A stretch of 64,000 nt of DNA from positions 25,275,001 to 25,339,000 of the forward strand of contig JAWZYU010000007.1 in NCBI GenBank assembly GCA_038380435.1. Direction: 5' to 3'. Below the pieces are notes generated by a model. It did not search any database and was not told the origin of the DNA. It saw only the letters and a program-made list of their open reading frames with translations. Both the position numbers and the translations under genes were made by a program. Source of the DNA: Ryuthela nishihirai. Lineage: Eukaryota; Arthropoda; Arachnida; Araneae; Heptathelidae. Positions 33,492-43,370 of this stretch are shown here, in pieces. How positions within the stretch are numbered: position 1 is the stretch's first letter; each line of letters starts with the position of its first letter.

Positions 33492-33644
33492 AGTGTCCCA
33501 ATAATTAGAGTAATTTGTTCATTCCCTTGGCAAAAAAAAGTGTGGAAGAAAGTTTTAAAAATTTTAAAATCAATAATTTGAGTTTTAAATTTTACTGTAT
33601 ATTGACTATTACAAATTTATAATGCATAATACTATTACAAAGGG
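33492..33644. repeat. Direct duplication, left copy
   Basis: About 150 bp from AATTTGTTCATTCCCTTGGC to AATACTATTACAAAGGG, repeated at 34067-34220 with only a few differences. About 420 bp lie between, including a damaged hAT-MITE-like piece. Confidence 0.9.
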
Positions 33645-34066
33645 GAAAACCTTACACTGAAATGGAAATTTAATCTTTTGCCCCCCCTCCCACCTCCACT
33701 TTACATTTTCCGGCTCGATTGCGTGGCATCCCTCTTGCCCCTTTTTTTGGGGATCTTAGATAAAGTAGTGAATAAATTAAAAATAAATGCAAGTTTTTAG
33801 GATTAGCTTCCAAATAGAGAAGATATAAAAGAGCAACCGTTTATAAACATTTCCTCTTTTTGTGGTAATGAATGAAAGGTGGGTTTTTTTTTATCACACC
33901 TTATCAATCCGCACCTTCTGCTTTGATTGTTTTATATAAACGTTTATCATTAATCTGAAGTTGATGAAATATTATGTTGAATCCAATGTAGTTTCTATGA
34001 GTTTAAAACAAAAAGATAAGTTTTCTGGGTTGAATATTATAAAAAAGCATTTCAAGAATTCGAAAG
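33645..34066. other. Spacer between the duplicated segments
   Basis: 33650-33770 resembles the right half of the hAT-type MITE at 20739-20997 (TTTTGCCCC, TTTACATTTTCCGGCTCGAT). The rest is AT-rich without features. Confidence 0.45.
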
Positions 34067-34220
34067 TGTTCCAATATTTAAAGTAATTTGTTCATTCCCT
34101 TGGCAAAAAAAAAAGAGTCGAAGAAAGTTTTAAAAATTTTAAAATGAATAATTTGAGTTTTAAATTTTACTGTATATTGACTATTACAAATTTATAATGC
34201 ATAATACTATTACAAAGGGT
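34067..34220. repeat. Direct duplication, right copy
   Basis: Near-identical partner of 33492-33644. It is followed directly by a piece of family R (TTTCAGACATTGATTACTAC), so the junction belongs to a rearrangement involving family R. Confidence 0.9.
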
Positions 34221-34254
34221 TTCAGACATTGATTACTACACACTGATGTGTAGT

Positions 34255-34642
34255 TGGGTTGGGTTGTTTTACCTCTGAGCGGCACTTTTTTGCACATTAT
34301 GGGCTAAATGGCCAGGCCACATGGACCCCGAAGGCTCAGAGAAGGTTGGGGGAGGGGACCCACTGGAACAGCTATTGGGAGACAGATGGTAGCCTCCCGT
34401 CAAGGCCATCCAGCGTGTTCTTTAACGTGCACAGGGTATGACTCTCCCGCACACGGAGCCACGGCTTAACGTCCCATCCGACGGACGGCGGCTTTTCCAA
34501 GCCCATCGGTGTCCCCTACTGACCGTGGGCAGGGCGGGGAATTTTGCGGAGATAAATCTCAACGCTGACCCAGCTGGGACTCGAACCTGGGAACTACAGA
34601 TTACGAGCCTGGCGCGCTACCGACTGAGCCACCCCCGCCCCC
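34255..34642 (-). repeat. SINE-A, full length, 12-bp TSD
   Basis: CTGATGTGTAGT flanks it exactly at 34243-34254 and 34643-34654. Both tRNA-like boxes are intact on the minus strand. Its target is family R sequence. Confidence 0.97.
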
Positions 34643-34654
34643 CTGATGTGTAGT

Positions 34655-35455
34655 AATCTATGGATTATGATGAGAGAGAAAAAGTTGGTCTTACGTTATC
34701 CGTAGAAAATCGCACAAAGGAGGATTGAAGGCTTAACGAAGCTTAATAATCTGTTGTGTCAGATCAAAATAAGAACCATAATCGCCTTCCAAAGTAAACA
34801 GGACTTTCTCTGAATTATCTGCTGCAGGTCAGATGTAATAAGTTAATGTGTTTTTAATCTCTATTCTTCCTATGAGCTAATAAATTAAGCAGCTTAAAAT
34901 CTTGATGAGGAAAACAATGAATAATCTCAAATAATAAAATAATCCAAAAGTGACAACAGTTTAATTAAACTATGAAAAACTACCTACCATTTTGCATACG
35001 AAGTGATTAATGCTTTTTTTTTTGCAACATAGGGGCAAAGAATAAGGCAATGTAAGCATTTGTTGTACAGTAGCTGTTCCCAACCACTGATATCCTGATC
35101 CTTAAGGATCTGCGAGTTATTCTCAGTATTTCAGAAAACATTAACCGTGATTTCAAAACGACATTAAGTTTTATTGCTTTTGGCTGGAATTATGCCGATT
35201 CAGTATGGCAACACTGGCCAGCTCATGCTGATCACAAGATATAATTGGCTGTTGATGACATCATAATTTCTGCAGCATGGAATTTGTCCACTGAAATGTT
35301 TAGATTGAAATTACAATTAGAACTACAGATGTAAACCAACCTTTGAGGAGACTGTCTAGTTTTCGGAGTGTTAAGACGTGTTTCATTTTACTCTGAATTA
35401 GGTAGTTAATTTTCTAATTGTTTCAACATGCATTACCTAAACGATAAACGTTTGC
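34655..35455. other. AT-rich spacer, no gene seen
   Basis: No repeat or conserved frame identified. Confidence 0.45.
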
Positions 35456-35480
35456 AATTGTCTTTTAAACTTCGATTAAT

Positions 35481-36300
35481 GTGAAGCATTTTGCTCAAGA
35501 AAATGGAACTGAAAATATTGTCATAGCGCAAAGCCTGAATAATGCCACCACTGTTTTAATTTTTGAGAACGAGGACGGTGCAGATAAATTTGTAGCAACA
35601 CAAGTTTACGAATTGATGGAAAATATGTTACTGTCAGTAGATTGGGTCTGCTTGTTAAAACTGCGATAATTTCAAAGTTACCTTTTTCGTGACTAATGGA
35701 GACATTAAAGAATCTCTTGAGCCTTTTGGTCAACTCAGGATATTAAAGATGAATAACTTAACCTCCTAGGCCTTGAATCCATCATATCTGGTTCTAGAGT
35801 TGCCTCCATTGAAATGAAAATTTCTATTCCTAATTATATTAAAATAGAAATTTTTACTGCTATCATTTCATATCGGAAACTTTGCAGATGGTGCAAATCT
35901 CCCGCACATCTGATTAAAGACTGTGATATTTTTGCCAAGTTCAAGTTGGCTCAGATGGATAGCATTCCTCCAGTGAATTCGAATTCAACTCATAATAAAG
36001 CCAATAATAGTTTAAAACTGTCAAGAAATTTAACCTCAAAAACTCAAGTGAATGAAAACCAACAAGGCCAACTTTCGACTCAAAGATCCTTCCAAAGTCT
36101 CAAGAATCTCCAGCTGCACCAATCACGTCTCATAAGAGAAAAGAAACTTCTCCAAATCAATCATCACTCTCTGGAACGGATGGTTCTGGTTCTTTCCCTA
36201 GAGAGAAATCAGCAAAAAGCTTACTTAAAACCAAACTTATTTCGAAGCTTCAAGAGTTAATCGAGAATTCAGCTTCTGTTCACAGAGAAGATTTAACTTT
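35481..36300 (+). pseudogene. Gag-like ORF1 remnant with one zinc knuckle
   Basis: Broken frame resembling ORF1 of a non-LTR element: an RNA-binding-like N-terminal part (ATTVLIFENEDGADKFVATQ, stop at about 35667, frame damage to 35815), then ISIPNYIKIEIFTAIISYRK and a complete CCHC knuckle CRWCKSPAHLIKDC (C-x2-C-x4-H-x4-C, about 35884-35925), followed by a Ser/Asn/Gln-rich tail. Such ORF1s occur in I, Jockey and related LINEs. No RT was found downstream, so only this part survives. The (GAT)n-tailed end at 37967 might belong to the same element, but that is unproven. Confidence 0.55.
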
Positions 36301-37450
36301 AGATTGTAAGGACATTCAAGAACCTGTAGAAGACGTCACGGACATTCTTCACTATATTGCTAACCCAAAATCTTCAGAGGCAGAGTGGAAGATTTTTTTT
36401 TAATAATCTTTATTCATATTCATGTTAGTTATGCAAGAGTTTAAACAAATGACCCGCAAAGCATCTGCTTATCTGCAGGAGAGAAGAATAATAACGTTAC
36501 ATGAAAATACATAAGATATAGTTTAAAACAATGTCATCGAATTATGTGAATTTCAGTGGAAGCTCCATTGTGGTGGTTAAAATTTTTATTTTAAATTTAG
36601 TGCCTAGAAGAACATTTTTAGTCTTATTTTTGATTTCTTTAAAATTGTTTAATAAAATAATTTTCCTTGGCAGTTGATTGAACACGTAAGGTAATGTATA
36701 TGCCCTTTTACATATAGTTAATAAAAAAGGAAAAATTCTAAAAAATGTATAAAGAACTTACAAAAATGCTCTGAAAGTTTGTCTCCAACAGGATATATTC
36801 TCTGTTTGGGACTGCCTCTCCTGTGTTTGTCACTTATTTCAAAGTTACTGCAATAGGTTAGCTTTATGTTTTACTTCATCTTGTTACTATTGTGATTTCT
36901 TGCTACGAGCTTTTGTTTTTTGTAACGTCTAAATTTAATTAATTTTTACTACTAATTTTCCAGATAGTAATAATTAAATAGTACCATTCTTCTTTCCATT
37001 GTCATATTATGTTATCGTTTTCAGCTCCTGAGCTGAATTTAGTTTATATCATATTAATCACTTTGATTAATTAGCCATTTTCGCGAAACTTTGTTGAATT
37101 GCTGATTTTTTTTAACTTTCACAAGTACTTGATTATTTTAATAACTTTATATAGAACATAATATTGTATTGTTAAGACGTGTCATAAATAAATGTCATTA
37201 ATAAATGGAATAATACCTTTGGGCTGAATTGTATTATTCCATTTATTAACTTTTATTTTACTTCAACCGTTCTCTTCCTAGAGAATTCAAGATACTCCGT
37301 TATTAAAATTACTTTATTTAGGTTTAATAACACTGAACAACATTTTTAAGAATCCTTCTCCTCCTTTTCGAAATTCGAAGCTTTGATTTGTAGTCTTAGC
37401 GAATCAAAATTCGTTGCGATTTCGAATTCTCATTGGCTAATGAACTTATA
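36301..37450. other. AT-rich spacer with a long hairpin
   Basis: A T-run with AATAATCTTTATT at 36396 may be the reversed tail of a LINE. A perfect 18-bp inverted repeat lies at 37198-37249. No gene. Confidence 0.4.
37198..37249. repeat. Perfect inverted repeat, 18-bp arms
   Basis: TTAATAAATGGAATAATA (37198-37215) and its exact complement (37232-37249) around a 16-bp loop. Confidence 0.9.
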
Positions 37451-37660
37451 GCCGTCCCATGGCCGAGTGGTTAGCGCGCTTGGCTACTGATCTAAGGGAG
37501 CTGGGTTCTGAGCCCCGAATAAGGCATAGATGTATGTGTCGTTTTTCTGCTGGGTACCTGCCATCCTATCAGACCTTCTACTTTGGCATATAAACTGACA
37601 GGCTCCTGTCAGACTTCTGTGGCAAGCAGCTGCTTGAGGGGCTATTTATTATTATTTTTT
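37451..37660 (+). repeat. SINE-B, full length, forward reference copy
   Basis: Head GCCGTCCCATGGCCGAGTGG with A box; TTAGCGCGCTTGGCTACTG; B-box region GGTTCTGAGCCCCG (one change from the usual GGTTCGAGCC). Body TTTTTCTGCTGGGTACC; 3' hairpin CTGACAGGCTCCTGTCAG; terminal AAGCAGCTGCTTGAGGGG then TATTTATTATTATT. The head resembles class II (Ser/Leu) tRNA in its A box. Confidence 0.93.
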
Positions 37661-37966
37661 TTATAAAGAACTTATGATGCAATGAACTTCGTGTACTAAA
37701 TTGAACATATTGTTTTAAACTCTATTCATATTAAAATTTTACTATCTCTCCTGAATTTAATATCAACTAATTGTTTTCTTTTGAATTGGCTTAGTGTGTG
37801 TCATTTTATCTTTATTTAAATTATAGTTATATATTAGTTTAATCCTGATTTCAGGAACTTGCATTTAACTGTATTTTCATATTGTATTTAATTTACTCAA
37901 GCTCTGGCGCTTTTGATAGCCTCCCTCCAACTTGGGGAGGGCTTACAGCAGTGCTGACATACAAAA

Positions 37967-37995
<29 letters not shown>
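37967..37995 (+). repeat. (GAT)n microsatellite, probably a LINE tail
   Basis: About ten GAT units preceded by CTTGGGGAGGGCTTACAG and GTGCTGACATACAAAA. The position after a GC-richer block in AT-rich DNA resembles a LINE 3' terminus with a (GAT)n tail, but the block differs from LINE-A. Confidence 0.5.
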
Positions 37996-37997
<2 letters not shown>

Positions 37998-38589
37998 CAA
38001 CCTTCAAGGAATCCCCGTTGCGAGGATCTATATTTTAGTTAAAATATATTAGGTAAAGATGGAAGGAGCTACAGCAGAAAGAACTAGACTCAGTAGGGGT
38101 CGCAGAAAGAATGAGAATTCGTGGAAGGTCTGGAAGCTGAAAATGTTGGGAACATTGGCATAAAGAGATGGAGTCGTGCGTAGATACAGGTACATACTGT
38201 AACTCAGTTATTGAAGCATAATTTTTGAACATCGCTATATTTGGTGCTACTTAGGATGCCGGCCGAAAACTCTTATGCAATTTCTAAAAATATTCGCCGT
38301 TGGTTCAGCAAATGAAAATGGCTTGCCCATGGGATTCATATTTAAACGCTATTATGGAAGTTTCTCGTTTCGTACAGAAATTAGCATTAGGGAATCGTAA
38401 ATTTATTAATAACGAATTGTATAGAATTTAATAATACATTCATTTTGGTTGATATTTGTAAAACGCATGCATTAACATTTTGTTATGAATTTAATGGATG
38501 GAAACTGATCGTGAGTTCAAAAATATAATATTTAGCAACAATAATTCTAAAATAATGTAATTTATTAAAAAAAAGTATGGTTAAATCAT
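37996..38589. other. AT-rich spacer, no gene seen
   Basis: No conserved frame. Short frames on either strand at 38035-38232 lack support. Confidence 0.45.
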
Positions 38590-39640
38590 TTTTATAAACT
38601 CAACTAACATAAATCTATATCAGTATAAAAATAAATCTTCAGAAGAACTTAGCACCTTATTACTATTCCTACAAAGAGTTGTCTGCTCCATAATTCTTAC
38701 TATCTGCACTCAAAGCATAAAATAAGGCTTTTTACATCATTTAACAAGTGGCACAATCATATTTGTGAACAAACCTGCAATCTATCAAGAATAACCTTAC
38801 CATTCCTAAAGAACTAAATAACTATATACCAAATGACTTCTTTCTAAGATTTTAGTCATCAAGTACTCCAAAACTGCAGCTAAGTATAATGGTTCCTCAG
38901 AACCAATTCTTTTCAAATGTTGATCACCATGCAGAAGACGATGAATTTCTTCCTCGTTCACTAACAAGATTCACACTAATAAACTTATTTAACCACCCGC
39001 GAACACACCAAATAAGACATTTCCTCTCTATATTATAGTGCACAGACTAAGACAAATTACGTTTTCCTTGACGCAAATTCTTCCTAATTACAACTCTCTT
39101 ATTCCTTATTTTTAAGTTGATTCAACGTTCGAAGTGGTTGGGCGGGGGTGGCTCAGTAGGTAGCACGCCAGGCTCGTAATCTGTACTTCCCAGGTTCGAG
39201 GTCCCAGCTGGGTCAGCGTTCAGATTTATCTCCGCAAAATTCCCCGCCCTGCCCACGGTCAGTAGGGGACACCGATGGGCTTGGAAATGCCGCCGTCCGT
39301 CGGATGGGACGTTAACCCGTGGCCCGTGTTCGGGAGAGCCATACCCTGTGCACGTTAAAGAACACGCTGGATGGCCTTGAAGGGACGCTACCATCTGTCT
39401 CCCAACAGCTGTTCCAGTGGGTCCCCTCCCCCAACCTTCTCTGAGCCTTCGGTGTCCATGTGACCTGGCCATTTAGCCCATGGTGTGCAAAAAAGTGCCG
39501 CTCAGAGGTAAAACAACCCAACGTTCGAAGTGGTTAGTGACGTAATTCACACGCTGAAGCACATGCGAGCATCAATATGATACATAAAATCACAAGTTCA
39601 TTGTAGCACGTTCATCTGTCGTAACAATATTATTGTGTTG
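38590..39640. repeat. Repeat family R, copy 3, split by SINE-A
   Basis: Best-preserved copy. Left part to 39139 (AGAATAACCTTACC, CTTTTCAAATGTTGATCACC); after the SINE-A it resumes with GTGACGTAATTCACACGCTG and GCACGTTCATCTGTCGTAAC. Non-coding. Confidence 0.8.
39140..39519 (+). repeat. SINE-A in family R, 14-16-bp TSD
   Basis: AACGTTCGAAGTGGTT at 39124-39139 recurs at 39520-39535; two bases of the second copy could also belong to the SINE tail. Full length with minor changes in the head. Confidence 0.96.
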
Positions 39641-40097
39641 ACATATTTATTACGTTGCTAATGAGGAGAAAATTCACTTAGGCAATTGCTGAAATTGTGA
39701 TACAGCAATTGTCTAAAAATTTGTGGTACAATTAAAAATGTATGTATGGGAAAATGTGGTACAATTTCACAAATGTATTGTTCCATATTTAGGAAAGACT
39801 TTAAATTTGATTTAAGTAAATTGCAAAAGGATATAAACGATTAAAGCAAGGTGAGAAATTGAAGGGAGAGAAAAGCACAGTGAAATCGTCCATTTTTGAG
39901 TATTGGTTTCGTTGAGATTCAATATTTGAAAGATCTGTTACGATTTCAAGACGCGGAATTTACGTGCAACCAGGCCCGGTTCAAGCAATCGAGCCGGAAA
40001 AAGGTAAAGAAAAAGGGGAGGGGGTGGGGGTGGGGGGTGGAACTAGATTTCCATTCCAGTGTTACATTTTCATCTTCGTTTTACATACATACATACA
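39641..40097. other. Spacer, no gene seen
   Basis: Purine-rich G-run at 40012-40038 and a CATA microsatellite at 40083-40096. No gene. Confidence 0.45.
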
Positions 40098-42140
40098 AAA
40101 TCCTCAAGGAGCCATGAGCTATGGAGGTCCTACCCGACTGTGCAATTTTGCTCACTGAAGGAAAATCTCACATCTGTTCTAAGCTACAGCTGCTGCATTT
40201 GGTCACTGTAGGCGAATCCTAGCAAGGTCTTATTTGACATCGTCTGCACACTGCATACTAGGTTTCCCCCTCCCCCTCTTTCTGAGCCTTTACGCATACT
40301 GTTGTACTATTCGCCAATATGCAGTTATGCATACTTACAAATGGCCAAATCAACGGAGTCTCTCCACAATAAACTGCTAAAAGGCGGTTTCTGACTCTTC
40401 TAACCTTATCGTTACTTAGAAAATCAAACCAACTAATGCTCAAGATACTGCGTAAGCAATATAATCAAAGGCATCAAAGGCAATAGAATCAAGTTTTCTG
40501 TTAACCTGTCTATAAACGGTCCATATTTCGCTACCATAACTAATCCTACAAAGAACCAACGATCATGCAGACTGATTTTAGTGTTTAGGTGTATATACCT
40601 ATTTTTCCGCACTCTTCATAGATTCTTAAAAATCCCAGCAGCAATTCCTTTTCTTCTGTTTATCTCATGACGCACATCATCAGTTCAACAGATCCCAAGA
40701 AAATTAAACTGGGATACTTGCTGAAGAGCTCAACTGTTCAAAGCAACTGAAGCAGTATCTGATTCACCAATTTTCAACACTTTAGTTTCCTTTCTGTTTA
40801 TCACCAAACCTACTCTACTACCAATCTCATCAACAGTCATAATGTAAGAATTCATCTCATCTACATCATTAGCCAACAGAACAGAATAATCTGCATAATC
40901 TAAATCAGAAAGTTTGAATCTCTAGACCAGTGTCTCGCAAACCTTTTTACTCTGCGGCACACTGAATCTATTTTTTTCCGCGGCACACCGAATCTAATTT
41001 TTTTCCGAGGCACACTGAATCTAATTTTTTTCCGCTGCACACCTAAAAAAGAATTTTTGATGGTTACGTAAAAAGATAAAAATTGAAGTTTCGTTAAAGG
41101 CATTTTATTTAAAATAAATATAATAATAAATATAATTAATCATAACTCGGTGTTTGTTTTAAATACTTGTCCATTCTATGGCTTGAAATAATCAAAAATT
41201 AATACCAAAAATTGGAAAAAGCTTGATAAATACTTACAAGATCCCAATTGATAAAATCTGAAAGATTTTTTGTTAAAGCACGTCGATAGCACTTCGATAT
41301 TAAAGCACGTCGATAACACAAGTCAAGTCAAAATGAAATCTTTGGAATATCTAGTGTCAATTTGAAAATCTCTCGCGGCATACTACTGTGCCGCGGCACA
41401 CAGTTTGCGAGACACTGCTCTAGACCATTTGAGGTCAAAATCTTTCCCTTGCAAAAAGAATTTCGCATAACATAATCAATAATCAACCAAAAGAGAAAAG
41501 GAGACAAAATGCACCCTTGTCTAATTCCACTAGCAAACTGAACCAATTGCGACTAGTCTTACCAACTCTCAAGCACGATTCAGTTTATAAAGAGCTTTCA
41601 TTATGCTAACTAATTTGTCAAGTATGTGATACGATCTCACAATCAACCATAAAGTATGACGATTAACAGAATTAAAAACCTTTTTGAAATATATGAATCT
41701 CGTAACCAAAGGTTTATGAAACTCTAAAATATTTATCAAGAACCTGCTTAAGTGAAAATATTTGATCAGTACATCCCCTACCATTTCTGAATCCACACGT
41801 TCAGCATGCAATTGTCCATCAAACAAATTCCGAATTTTATTAAGCATCATTATGCAAAGAACTTTATCTGGAAGAGAAAGTGAACTAATTCCCCAATAAT
41901 TTCAAAAGAACTGCGATCACGTTTTTAAAAATAAGGATAATAAGATATCTAGTAAAATACTTAAAAACAACACCTTTATCATAAAAAATATTCAAAATTT
42001 CAGTTAGCCAAGTGACAACACAAACATTCCCAGCTTTAAGAATTTCAGTAGTAATTTCATCTATCCCCTGGGATTTATATAGTTTTAATTTAGAGGTAGC
42101 TAAGATAAATATGGTGGTAATACCGTATTTTACGTAAAAT
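40098..42140 (-). mobile_element. LINE-A, reversed, split by a hAT MITE
   Basis: Minus-strand LINE-A covering most of the RT. From the right: KSQGIDEITTEILKAGNVCV (about 42040), a degraded fingers region, FIYFKKVFNSVNRHTLW (about 41670, D lost to N), GIRQGCILSPFLFWLIIDYV (41480-41530), then after the MITE (40928-41417) the YADD region (40880-40920, decayed), GRVGLVINRK-like, FNYLGS-like, and the 3' end TAGCTCATGGCTCCTTGAGG near 40100. Numerous stops. No endonuclease, so 5'-truncated. Confidence 0.85.
40928..41417. mobile_element. hAT MITE 'M', short form, 8-bp TSD
   Basis: Ends CAGTGTCTCGCAAAC and GTTTGCGAGACACTG are exact inverted complements over 15 bp. CTCTAGAC flanks it exactly at 40920-40927 and 41418-41425. 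Near the left end are three to four units of a 27-bp repeat (GCGGCACACTGAATCTA followed by a T-run and CC). Inside is ordinary AT-rich DNA. The partner with the expanded array is at 43371-45010. Confidence 0.95.
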
Positions 42141-42582
42141 ATAATAAAAAGAAAAAAAAATGTAACCAACACTATAAAAATTAATCAAATTAATAGCTCC
42201 CTCCTACTAAGGAAAGCTATTAATTGTTCGTAAGAGGTTCACTTTTTGTACTCTTTGTTTCCGTTTAGTTTTAGCAGTATTTAATTTTAGTTGAAAATAC
42301 AATAAAAGTAGTTGATTTTTGTCATCAGAAAACAGTAAATAGATGCTTTCTTCCACAAGTAATTATTACAGTTTGATGTACAATAATATCATTTCCGATC
42401 CCTTCGTCTGGTAACTCAACCTAGCACAATCACAAATGACATTTACCCAAGTAATGTTTTGCAATTTGTGGACGACTCCTTATGCAAATCATAAACAAAT
42501 CCAATGAAATTTAAAATCCAAACATTAATGTGAAATATAAGTTGATCGAAAAGTCATGCAACCCATTTTCTGAAACGTTCTA
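42141..42582. other. AT-rich spacer, no gene seen
   Basis: No conserved frame or repeat recognised. Confidence 0.45.
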
Positions 42583-42782
42583 ATAAATTCCCCCTCAAGG
42601 AGCTGCTTGCCACAGAGGTCTGACAGGAGCTTGTCAGTTTAATACGCCATAGAGAAGGTCTGATGAGGAAGGCGAGACCTCAGCAGAAAGACAACGCAAA
42701 CATCCATGCCTTACCCGGAACTCGAACCCAAGTCCCTTTGATGAGTAGACAAGCGCGCTAACCACTTGGCCACCAGGACGGC
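42583..42782 (-). repeat. SINE-B, first of a head-to-tail pair
   Basis: Reverse copy with tail AATAAATTCCCCCTCAAGGA, body hairpin, B box GAACTCGAACCCAAG, head GGCCAAGTGGTTAGCGCG on the minus strand. Confidence 0.9.
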
Positions 42783-42784
42783 TA

Positions 42785-42977
42785 AAAATAAATATTCCCT
42801 CAAGCAGCTGCTTGCCATAGAGGTCTGATAGTTTATACGACATAGTAGAAGATCGTGAGGATGACGGTACCTCAGCAGAAAGGCAACAGAAACATCCATG
42901 CATTACCGGATACTTATCGAACCCAGGTCCCTTTGATAAGTAGCGAATCGCGCTAACCACTCGGCCAGGGGACTGCG
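42785..42977 (-). repeat. SINE-B, second of a head-to-tail pair
   Basis: Follows the previous copy after two bases in the same orientation. It lacks about 18 bp of the CTGACAGG hairpin. The two copies differ enough that they look like independent insertions at one site, not a recent duplication. Confidence 0.9.
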
Positions 42978-43370
42978 AAACATATTCTATTGTTAAAAAA
43001 ATAAACACTTTAAAATCAGAAAGTAAAACGCAATATTATATTAAGTGTTGGAAATGTTCACCAAGACCAGCAGTACGTGCATTCACTCTTTTCCTCATGT
43101 TTGAGGCAACCAGATGAAGAGTTTCTTCAGTCATGTAACGGGATATCAAATATTATACTTATCTGAGAAAGATATAACAACATTTCAAGAGCCCCGGAAT
43201 CTGGATATTTACAGTTCATAAATAAAGCAAATTTTTCCGATATCTTTAACCTGCAAGTTATATATTTACAAGTTATATACACACATACACTCAGCACTCA
43301 CTAAATTATGACCACCTTCCTCCATGTTATGTAAGTGAAAGCTAACTTTGAAGTTCTATATCATCTAAAC

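Noticed and set aside
36396..36480. Reverse LINE tail (T-run plus AATAATCTTTATT)
   Set aside because: Plausible, but there is no adjacent coding sequence on the minus strand and no second copy in the window to support it.
42583..42977. CRISPR-like or satellite array from repeated CAAGCAGCTGCTTG
   Set aside because: These are two SINE-B copies head to tail. No short regular repeat-spacer structure exists, and the genome is eukaryotic.
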